DNA of 14,780 nt from Vicinamibacteria bacterium. GTDB taxonomy: Bacteria > Acidobacteriota > Vicinamibacteria > Fen-336 > JAGNNV01. The notes under the pieces were generated by a model. It was not told the origin of the DNA, did not search any database, and saw nothing but the letters and a program-made list of their open reading frames with translations. Below, in pieces: positions 7,631 through 14,780 of the stretch. The position numbers and the translations under genes are program-made. Where the stretch lies: contig JAENWE010000056.1 in assembly GCA_016650185.1 (NCBI GenBank), positions 1 to 14,780 on the forward strand, in the 5' to 3' direction. Each line of letters starts with the position of its first letter. Positions within the stretch are counted from its first letter, which is position 1.

Positions 7631-8116
7631 ATGCGCCGAATTTTTTTCAACGCCCTAGTTGTTCCTCTCGTCGCACTTGGCTTGAGCGGGTGCGACAATG
7701 ACCCGCAGGAGAAATATGTCGCGGAGCTTCGCTCATCCAATGAAGTCCCGGCCAACTCCTCGGCGGCCGTCGGCTCGGTGGTGTTCCTCGTCAGTCGCGA
7801 CGGATCCAGGGCCGAGTACTCGGTCGAAGTGGACGGACTGACCGGAGGCATCCGAGGGGGTCACTTCCATCGCGCCGCGGCGGGGGTGAACGGACCGATT
7901 GTCCTGAGCTTCTTCTTCAACGAAGATGGCACCGAAAATCGGACCCCGACGCCCGGCACCACCGAGCTCGAAATCAACAAGGTCATCGGACGCACCATCA
8001 CCAAGACGCAACTGGATCTCATCCTCACCGACTTGCGGGCGGGGAACATCTACGCGAACGTCCACACGCCGAACAACCCCGGCGGCGAGGTCCGTGGCCA
8101 GATGATCCGGCAGTAG
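7631..8116 (+). CDS. CHRD-domain lipoprotein
   Basis: This is a 161-residue predicted lipoprotein. The signal peptide (MRRIFFNALVVPLVALG) ends in the lipobox LSGC with Cys21 as the lipidation site. The rest is one CHRD domain: KYVAELRSSNEVPANSSAAVGSVVF, the core GGHFHRAAAGVNGPIV, and a C-terminal NVHTPNNPGGEVRGQM, the usual end of this fold. CHRD domains occur in chordin and in many secreted bacterial proteins; their biochemical role in bacteria is unclear. The start at 7631 is set by a well-placed AGGAGA (7620-7625) and by the lipobox. An upstream in-frame ATG at 7571 would add 20 residues and displace the signal peptide. The upstream 50 bases are unusually pyrimidine- and A/T-rich for this window. 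The gene is monocistronic, ended by a strong terminator. Confidence 0.9.
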   Translation: MRRIFFNALVVPLVALGLSGCDNDPQEKYVAELRSSNEVPANSSAAVGSVVFLVSRDGSRAEYSVEVDGLTGGIRGGHFHRAAAGVNGPIVLSFFFNEDGTENRTPTPGTTELEINKVIGRTITKTQLDLILTDLRAGNIYANVHTPNNPGGEVRGQMIRQ

Positions 8117-8140
8117 CCCCTTCGCTGTCCTCCAACCGAC

Positions 8141-8177
8141 GCCGGCCCGCCTTTCGGTGCGGGCCGGCTCTTTTTTT
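8141..8177 (+). terminator. Strong intrinsic terminator after the CHRD lipoprotein gene
   Basis: A perfect 10-bp GC stem (GCCGGCCCGC at 8141-8150 with GCGGGCCGGC at 8159-8168) encloses the loop CTTTCGGT and is followed by TC and seven T residues. It lies 24 bases after the stop codon at 8116. The T-run is on the plus strand only, so it acts for the lipoprotein gene; the convergent permease gene would meet the hairpin but no U-tract. Confidence 0.93.
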
Positions 8178-8188
8178 GGGCTTAAACG

Positions 8189-9454
8189 CTACCGCGCTCG
8201 CCGCTGAACCAGCATCACCATGTGACCGGCGATCATCGCGGCCAGGATGATGCCGCCCTGCGCGAAGCTTCGGGTGTAGAGCATGTAGACGCAAAAGCCG
8301 AGAGCGAGAAGCGAAACCGGCAGCGCGAAAGGAACGCGGAAAGGCGCCCGGCCCTCCCTCAGGCGAAAGACCCAAAGCGAGACACAAACCATTGCGTAGA
8401 TGATCAGCCGGACGATGGCGGAGAGGACCGCATTGCCTTCGAAAGTCCCGAAGATGGCGAGGGCTCCGGCCACGATTGAGAAAACCACAATGGCGACATC
8501 GGGGGTAAGAAATTTCGGGTGAACCCGGGCCAGCCGGCCGGGTAGTTCACCCCGTTCAGCCATCGAGTAGAGGAGACGCGGCGACTGGAGGCCGTTTCCG
8601 GTGGCCCAGCCCCAGACTGAGATCATCGCAGCGAAGGAGGCGGCGACCACACCGCTCGGACCCCAGAGGACCGAGAAGGCGGCGGCGATGGGAGCTTTTT
8701 CCTGCTGCAGATTCGGCACCAGACCGATGCTCACGTACTGCACGGACACGTAGACGGTGGCGATGACGCCCAGGGCCACGAGCAGCGCGAAAGCGCTGTC
8801 TTTGCGGGCGTCCTTCGCCTCTCCGGCCGACATGAGCGGCGCCTCGAAACCGCCGAAGGCGAAGACGAGTAGAAGCACGGCCTGCGTCCACTGCGGCTCG
8901 GCCACCACCTGGGTCTCGATCACGGTCGACGAAACCAGGGGCAGGCCCAGAACTACCAGAAGCGCAAGGGGAAGGAGTTTCAGAATCGTGAAGACATTGA
9001 TGGCCCAGGAAGCCTGCTTCACTCCAACCAGATTGATCACGGTGATGATGATCAGAATGGTGAGGATCACCGCGGATCGGCCCGCCCCGGCCTCTGCAGA
9101 CGGGAGGATCTGAGCCAGATAGCTTACGAAGATATTCAGGTTTGCCGCCGCCGAGAGGAGGCGCGTCCACAGGGTCAGCCAACCGGCTTGAAAGCCCACA
9201 TGGCGGCCGAACGCCTCGCGCGCGTAGAGGTAGGCGCCACCGCTCTCGTCGAATCGACTGGCCACCTCGGCGAAGCACAAAACGATGGTCAGGACACCCA
9301 GGGCCGCGAGGCCGTGAGCGGCCGGGCTCCGCACCCCGGTCAGCGCAGCGATCTGCGCGGGCATGCCGAAGATGGCGCTGCCGATGACGCCGTTGACGAT
9401 GGCCAGGGTGAGGTCGGCGCGAGAGATGGCGCGGACCGGGCGAGCGGCGTTCAT
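8189..9454 (-). CDS. APC-superfamily amino-acid permease
   Basis: This is an inner-membrane transporter of 421 residues with about twelve hydrophobic segments. The first helix carries the broken-helix glycine motif GVIGSAIFG (22-30), the substrate-binding signature of the amino acid-polyamine-organocation superfamily. FAEVASRFDESGGAYLYARE follows (second/third helix region), also typical, as is GFEAPLMSAGEAKDA in the sixth-helix region. The predicted cargo is an amino acid or amine; the exact one cannot be read. The length is slightly below the usual 430-500, with a short C-terminal tail ending QRRAR. The start at 9454 is the only ATG before the first helix; the ribosome site is poor. It is a single gene, convergent with the CHRD lipoprotein and divergent from the secreted protein at 9555. 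Confidence 0.9.
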   Translation of the reverse strand: MNAARPVRAISRADLTLAIVNGVIGSAIFGMPAQIAALTGVRSPAAHGLAALGVLTIVLCFAEVASRFDESGGAYLYAREAFGRHVGFQAGWLTLWTRLLSAAANLNIFVSYLAQILPSAEAGAGRSAVILTILIIITVINLVGVKQASWAINVFTILKLLPLALLVVLGLPLVSSTVIETQVVAEPQWTQAVLLLVFAFGGFEAPLMSAGEAKDARKDSAFALLVALGVIATVYVSVQYVSIGLVPNLQQEKAPIAAAFSVLWGPSGVVAASFAAMISVWGWATGNGLQSPRLLYSMAERGELPGRLARVHPKFLTPDVAIVVFSIVAGALAIFGTFEGNAVLSAIVRLIIYAMVCVSLWVFRLREGRAPFRVPFALPVSLLALGFCVYMLYTRSFAQGGIILAAMIAGHMVMLVQRRAR

Positions 9455-9554
9455 CGCGACATGATAGTGACTGCGACGGACGGCACGGCCCCCAAAGGGG
9501 TCCCCCGTCTAAACTCTCCAGGAAGGCGGCTCACTTCTGCAAGGAGACTCACCC

Positions 9555-10082
9555 ATGCGACTACTTCCCATTCTCAGTCTCTCCACCGTCCTCCTCCTCT
9601 CGCCCCTGGTGCTTTCTGCCCAGGAGGCGCCCCCATCCCTGGCCACCCTCCACCTGGCCGACGGCACGACCGTCGCCCTCCTCGAGTGGAGGCTCTCCTA
9701 CGAGTTTGCGTCCTGGAGAAAAAATGACCAGATCAGCAACGCCAAATCTGAGACCACGAACGGGCACAGCCTTCTTTTGGGCAAGAAGAGCTATCCGCTC
9801 AGCGGCGAGATTTTGTCGGTGACTCATCAGGAAGACGGTGACTCCTTCCGGGTGGCCGCGATCAGCCTCAAGAAGGCTGGTCCGGTGAAGATTGAGTCGC
9901 CGGACAAGCGTGCGATCGCGCCCAACCTTGACAAGGACTACATCTACCAGCCGCGAAGCCTCGACATTTCCGGAAAGACGTTCTCGGGTATTGATCGCAG
10001 CTTCTGCATCGTGTCCTTCTCGGCCTTGGTCGACTGCGGCAGAACTGAAACCACCCGAGTGGTCCAGATCGACTTCAACTGA
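9555..10082 (+). CDS. Secreted/periplasmic protein of unknown function
   Basis: This 175-residue protein has a clear Sec signal peptide: MRLLPILSLSTVLLLSPLVLSAQE, with probable cleavage after Ala22. The mature part starts with a beta-rich segment (LATLHLADGTTVALLEWRLSYEF) and contains alternating strand-like stretches and two cysteines near the end (SFCIVSFSALVDCG) that could pair. I do not recognise a family; the ADGTTVALLEWRLSYEF region loosely resembles small secreted proteins of acidobacteria. The start is supported by AAGGAG at the right distance. A TAAACT hexamer (9511-9516) about 40 bases upstream is a possible -10 box but has no -35. The LysW-like gene begins 20 bases after its stop and may be cotranscribed. 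Confidence 0.8.
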   Translation: MRLLPILSLSTVLLLSPLVLSAQEAPPSLATLHLADGTTVALLEWRLSYEFASWRKNDQISNAKSETTNGHSLLLGKKSYPLSGEILSVTHQEDGDSFRVAAISLKKAGPVKIESPDKRAIAPNLDKDYIYQPRSLDISGKTFSGIDRSFCIVSFSALVDCGRTETTRVVQIDFN

Positions 10083-10102
10083 GACGTCCCGACGACGCCT
10101 GA

Positions 10103-10264
10103 ATGGCCGCCTGTCCTCTCTGCCAGCATCCCATCGTGATCGCCGAGTTCGATGTCGATCGTGGCGAGATCTTCGCGTGTCCTTCCTGCGGCGAGGAACT
10201 TGAGGTGCTGGGCTTCGACCCCTTGCGCCTCGTGCGCTCGCCGCCCGAAGCCGAAGAACCCTGA
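10103..10264 (+). CDS. Small LysW-like zinc-ribbon protein lacking the carrier C-terminus
   Basis: This 53-residue protein carries two CxxC pairs (Cys4/Cys7 and Cys26/Cys29) and the segment CPSCGEELEVLGFDPLRLV, which closely fits the LysW/ArgW amino-group carrier family. In those proteins a zinc ribbon is followed by an acidic tail ending EDWGE, whose last glutamate is conjugated to alpha-aminoadipate or glutamate. Here the tail ends SPPEAEEP, so the WGE end is missing and a proline is last. That argues against a standard carrier role; a regulatory or structural zinc ribbon is possible. No LysX, LysZ or other lysine-pathway gene is nearby. No strong ribosome site is seen. The four cysteines, family-like length and position between two well-defined genes support it as real. 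Confidence 0.72.
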   Translation: MAACPLCQHPIVIAEFDVDRGEIFACPSCGEELEVLGFDPLRLVRSPPEAEEP

Positions 10265-10290
10265 CGATCGGCGGAGAGGAGGGTTATGAT
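10261..10290 (+). promoter_or_regulatory. Sigma-70-type promoter candidate for tatA-pal
   Basis: TATGAT (10285-10290) matches the -10 consensus at five of six positions. CTGACG (10261-10266) matches the -35 at four of six and is 18 bases upstream. Predicted transcription would start near 10297, giving a leader of about 75 bases before tatA that contains the hairpin at 10321-10347. Confidence 0.5.
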
Positions 10291-10320
10291 GCCGGCCTGA
10301 CCTTCCCGTAAATGCCGGAC

Positions 10321-10347
10321 CCCGGCGGGGTTCAAGCCCCGCACGGG
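10321..10347 (+). promoter_or_regulatory. GC-rich leader hairpin upstream of tatA
   Basis: CCCGGCGGGG (10321-10330) pairs with CCCCGC plus CGGG (10337-10347), giving a 10-bp stem interrupted by one bulged A at 10343, with a loop TTCAAG. It ends 13 bases before the AAGGAGG ribosome site of tatA. No T-run follows, so it is not a normal terminator. It could be an mRNA-stabilising or regulatory leader structure, or the 3' end of the upstream transcript. Confidence 0.5.
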
Positions 10348-10371
10348 CCAAAAGATCTTCAAGGAGGCGTG

Positions 10372-10551
10372 ATGTTCGGTCTCGGTGTACAAGAACTCCT
10401 ACTTATTCTTATCATTCTCGTTTTTGTTTTCGGCACAAGTCGGATTGCCGACTTGGGCAAAGGTATGGGCGAAGGCATTCGCAACTTCAAAAAGGCCGTG
10501 AAGGACGACTCGAACCCGTCCGGGCCAGGTTCAACCGAGGAGAAGAAGTGA
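10372..10551 (+). CDS. tatA: Twin-arginine translocase subunit TatA
   Basis: TatA forms the protein-conducting pore of the Tat pathway, which exports folded proteins across the inner membrane. This protein of 59 residues has the family layout: a short outer N-terminus (MFGLGVQE), one hydrophobic helix (about 9-20, LLLILIILVFVF), the FG hinge, then an amphipathic helix with RIADLGKGMGEGIRNFKKAV and a short charged tail (EEKK). It is near the lower end of TatA length. The ATG at 10372 is preceded by AAGGAGG (10361-10367) with short spacing; a GTG directly before it is an alternative. TatB and TatC are not in the window. It overlaps pal by one base (TGATG). Confidence 0.94.
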   Translation: MFGLGVQELLLILIILVFVFGTSRIADLGKGMGEGIRNFKKAVKDDSNPSGPGSTEEKK

Positions 10552-11117
10552 TGAAAGTGAATCAGAAACTGGCGGTTCTGGCGGCTCTCGTTCTGGCCGG
10601 TGCGGCCTGTCACAAGGACAAGCCCATTCCCCCGCCTTTCGTTCCAACCCCGACGCCGGCCGTGGTTCCAGCCAATCCAACTCCCGCACCCACGGTTGAG
10701 ACCCCGAAGATCCCCGAGCTCAGTGAGTACGAACGCATCCGCCAGATGCCCATCGACGAAATCGACCGCCTGGGCCTCCTCGGCGATGTCTACTTTGACT
10801 TCGACCAGGCCGAACTCCGCGAAGCCGACCGGGCGACTCTGGTGCGCAACGGCGAAGCCCTGAAGAGACTCGACTACCTGGTGGTGACCATCGAAGGTCA
10901 CGCCGATGAGCGGGGCACGATCGAATACAACCTGGCCCTCTCCGACCGCCGCGCGCGGGTCGCTTATGACTATCTGATCTCCATCGGAATAGCGCCTTCC
11001 CGCCTCAAGGCCGTCGCCTACGGCAAGGAAATTCCCGTCTGCACCGAATCCAACGAGGACTGCTGGCAGCGCAATCGTCGCGCGCACTTCACGGTCACCG
11101 GCAAGACCGCCAGATAG
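10551..11117 (+). CDS. pal: Pal-like peptidoglycan-associated lipoprotein (OmpA domain)
   Basis: This is an outer-membrane lipoprotein that binds peptidoglycan through its OmpA-like domain; in the Tol-Pal system it helps constrict the envelope. Its 188 residues comprise a signal peptide, a lipobox ending GAAC (Cys20), a Pro/Thr-rich linker (about 25-60), then the OmpA domain. Domain hallmarks are VYFDFDQAELREAD, the peptidoglycan motif EGHADERGTIEYNLALSDRRA, and the C-terminal EDCWQRNRRAHF, as in Pal. The glycine at -3 of the lipobox is unusual (Leu is common). ATG 10551 overlaps the tatA stop, with GAGGAGAAG just upstream, so the two are probably coupled. No Tol genes are adjacent, so its partnership with Tol is assumed rather than seen. 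Confidence 0.92.
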   Translation: MKVNQKLAVLAALVLAGAACHKDKPIPPPFVPTPTPAVVPANPTPAPTVETPKIPELSEYERIRQMPIDEIDRLGLLGDVYFDFDQAELREADRATLVRNGEALKRLDYLVVTIEGHADERGTIEYNLALSDRRARVAYDYLISIGIAPSRLKAVAYGKEIPVCTESNEDCWQRNRRAHFTVTGKTAR

Positions 11118-11168
11118 CGGGGGGCGCGCCTTGAGAGAGCTGGTCGAAAGAGCTAGGAAGAACGCGCC

Positions 11169-13524
<2,356 letters not shown>

Positions 13525-13526
<2 letters not shown>

Positions 13527-13539
13527 GGCCGCAGGCCTC
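13525..13539 (+). other. Short perfect hairpin at the kinase stop codon
   Basis: GAGGCC and GGCCTC (13525-13530, 13534-13539) form a 6-bp stem with loop GCA, beginning inside the TGA stop codon. No T-run follows, so an intrinsic terminator is unlikely; the hairpin may stabilise the 3' end of the mRNA. Confidence 0.35.
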
Positions 13540-13578
13540 GGTCCGCGCCCACATCGGCGCACCGCGTTCGGGCGGTCG

Positions 13579-13607
13579 TTGGCGCAGAAAACCGGAGGCA
13601 GTAGGAT
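13579..13607 (+). promoter_or_regulatory. Promoter candidate giving a leaderless transcript
   Basis: TTGGCG (13579-13584) and TAGGAT (13602-13607) each match the sigma-70 hexamers at four of six positions and are exactly 17 bases apart. The ATG of the next gene lies only 8 bases after the -10-like box, so transcription would begin at or next to the start codon. Part of TAGGATCGG could alternatively be a weak ribosome site. Confidence 0.42.
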
Positions 13608-13614
13608 CGGGTCC

Positions 13615-14133
13615 ATGAAACGGCCTCTTCTCGTCAATGCTTCCATCCTGGCGATCTTCTCGGTCGCGCCGGTTTTCGCCAATGACCCGCCGCTGGTGGA
13701 GCATCAGCCCGCCCAATGCTCCACCGTCGGGAGACCCATCGAACTGTGCGCTTCCGTGCTTGACGACGGCGATATCGCCAAGGTCCGAACGTACTTCCGG
13801 AAGCCGGGAGAGAAAGAGTACCTGATCTCCGAGATGAAGTTCGAGGGCGCGCGCTTTTGCACAACTCTCCCCGGGGTAAAGCCCGGCAAGCTGCGAGCGC
13901 TGGAGTATTACATCCAGGCCGTCGACACGGAATACGAAAGCAAGCGCACCAGCACCTACCAGTTGCAGATTCAGACCGAGGGAGACTGCGCTTTCCCGGC
14001 CGAGCAGAAGGACAAGGAGAAGGCAGGTTCCATCCTGGTCTACGCCACGTCGGTCAAACAGGGCAAGAAAATGCCCGACTATCTGGACCCGACAGGGGTC
14101 ACGTTCGTGCCCCTGGGAGGGGCAAAGGACTAG
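13615..14133 (+). CDS. Secreted Ig-like domain protein of unknown function
   Basis: This 172-residue protein has a Sec signal peptide (MKRPLLVNASILAIFSVAPVFA, cleavage probable after Ala22). The mature part (about 23-120) shows the pattern of bacterial Ig-like/fibronectin-type domains: HQPAQCSTVGRPIELCASV, an internal VRTYFRKPGEKEY, a TTLPGVKPGK turn and LEYYIQAVDTEYESKRTS. Four cysteines (35, 45, 82, 125) suggest disulfides. The tail (130-172) is more polar. No enzyme residues are evident; a binding or structural role in the envelope is likely. Start: an upstream TTG at 13579 would destroy the signal peptide, so the ATG at 13615 is preferred. The TAG stop (14131-14133) lies in the outermost bases of the palindromic element, so the natural C-terminus may have been altered. 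It follows the kinase on the same strand and may be functionally linked. Confidence 0.82.
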   Translation: MKRPLLVNASILAIFSVAPVFANDPPLVEHQPAQCSTVGRPIELCASVLDDGDIAKVRTYFRKPGEKEYLISEMKFEGARFCTTLPGVKPGKLRALEYYIQAVDTEYESKRTSTYQLQIQTEGDCAFPAEQKDKEKAGSILVYATSVKQGKKMPDYLDPTGVTFVPLGGAKD

Positions 14134-14296
14134 CAGCCCGTGGTGAAAGTCGGGTTGCGCCGGAAGCGGATCTTTTCCGCAGAGCTCTGCGTTGCGCAAC
14201 CTCGCAATATTTCCGATATTCCTTCGGTTCCGCGCCTTGATCTGACGAAAAATCTCTCGCTTGCGACGCGACCGGACTTTTACCACGGGCTGCTAG
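14130..14296. repeat. 167-bp near-perfect-ended palindrome, probable MITE/REP-like element
   Basis: The ends are inverted copies. The left arm starts CTAGCAGCCCGTGGT and the right arm, read on the other strand, starts with the same 15 bases. Over the outer 39 bases the arms agree at 34 positions, and some mismatches would still form G-U pairs. The middle is looser but re-pairs at its centre: AATAT (14206-14210), loop TTCCG, ATATT (14216-14220). Arm lengths are equal (81 bases each side of the loop-centred core). There is no transposase-length gene inside. Its outermost bases, CTAG, are self-complementary and could be a target-site copy. It lies between two convergent genes. It could be a non-autonomous mobile element or a bidirectional terminator/attenuator structure. 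Confidence 0.8.
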
Positions 14297-14322
14297 CCCT
14301 CGCGGGAGGCGCTCCGACCGCT

Positions 14323-14780
14323 CTAAAGGCCGGTTCCCTTCTTGGGGGCCAGGGAGAACATCCCGTGGATCGCGGCCAGGACCAGGAGCATGAAGACGCC
14401 GTGCAGGTAGCTCGGCATGGCGGTCCAGACATCGGCGTGCGACGCCGCGATCATTCCCACCAGCATGGGCGCTGAGAGCCAGGTATTGATCCTGGAGAAG
14501 AGCAGAGCTTTTTGGGGGAGTTCGGCCGGGGCGGGTGGATTGGAACCCAGGAGACCACCCAGAATCTGTTTCTGAGCGGGCCAGATCACGAACCACACGT
14601 TGAACCACATGATCGAACCGATCAGCCCGCCGACCAGCATCCAAAGCCCTCGGCGAGAGAAGCCGCCGTCCGGGTCATAGAGATTGCCACCCATGAGGTA
14701 GGTGATCGAGAAGAGGAACCAGCCGATGAGGAATGTCCACATCGCGCCCCAGCGGAACCACCACAACGCGCGAAGCAACA
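14323..14780 (-). CDS. PuuD-like (urate hydroxylase family) multi-pass membrane protein, C-terminal part
   Basis: The gene is read leftward and enters from the right edge, so its start is missing; about 152 residues are seen. Four or so hydrophobic segments are visible, and the motifs FRWGAMWTFLIGWFLFS, LIGSIMWFNVWFVIWPAQK and RINTWLSAPMLVGMIAASH match the membrane part of PuuD, the cytochrome-linked urate hydroxylase family (DUF989). The family line IxPNQK appears as WPAQK. Full-length PuuD carries a C-terminal cytochrome c domain, but this protein stops after APKKGTGL, so it is a shorter, heme-c-less version whose role in urate oxidation is uncertain. The gene ends 26 bases from the palindromic element. 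Confidence 0.75.
   Translation of the reverse strand, partial: LLRALWWFRWGAMWTFLIGWFLFSITYLMGGNLYDPDGGFSRRGLWMLVGGLIGSIMWFNVWFVIWPAQKQILGGLLGSNPPAPAELPQKALLFSRINTWLSAPMLVGMIAASHADVWTAMPSYLHGVFMLLVLAAIHGMFSLAPKKGTGL

Noticed and set aside
10315..10352. Possible tRNA 3' end (GGGGTTCAAGCCCC followed by GGGCCA)
   Set aside because: The loop is six bases with a 6-bp stem rather than a 5-bp/7-base T-arm, and no acceptor, D or anticodon arms are found upstream.

Overview
The window looks like a chromosomal segment from a GC-rich, Gram-negative, free-living bacterium. By eye it is roughly 60-65% G+C and densely coding. Support comes from a PilT-type twitching ATPase, a Pal-type OmpA lipoprotein, TatA, two lipobox proteins and secreted proteins. 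A Hanks-type Ser/Thr kinase with a transmembrane segment and a TPR-rich outer part, a CHRD-domain lipoprotein and a PuuD-like membrane protein fit Acidobacteriota or a myxobacterium-like lineage. That placement is inference; no rRNA or tRNA is present to settle it.

Left part (1-1301, minus strand): a conserved hypothetical protein, a ThiS-like sulfur carrier ending in Gly-Gly-Gly, and the N-terminal 175 residues of PilT, which runs off the window's left edge. These read leftward, diverging from the next block.

Central plus-strand operon (1416-7511): a 45-residue single-helix membrane peptide, a sodium:solute symporter with an unusual outer-face insertion, a fumarase/aspartase-superfamily lyase (PcaB/PurB-like), TldD, and PmbA/TldE. 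The symporter-lyase and lyase-TldD junctions are 4-base ATGA overlaps. The TldD-PmbA gap is 11 bases. The block therefore looks like one translationally coupled unit combining import, a fumarate-releasing-type lyase and a TldD/TldE metallopeptidase. This is the most system-like part of the window. A weak hairpin plus T-run follows it.

Middle (7631-10264): a CHRD lipoprotein with a very clear intrinsic terminator, a minus-strand APC-family amino-acid permease, and, diverging from it, a secreted protein of unknown function followed by a 53-residue LysW-like zinc-ribbon protein that lacks the carrier C-terminus.

Right part (10285-14133): a good promoter candidate and a leader hairpin precede tatA. 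tatA overlaps pal by one base. A 785-residue membrane Ser/Thr kinase follows, then a secreted Ig-like protein with a possible leaderless promoter. This last gene ends on a stop codon supplied by the edge of a 167-bp near-palindrome (14130-14296), probably a MITE- or REP-like element. The window closes with a minus-strand PuuD-like membrane protein cut by the right edge.

No gene-free stretch exceeds 300 bases. The longest is 14134-14322, largely the palindrome. I saw no CRISPR array, rRNA, tRNA, transposase or prophage gene.
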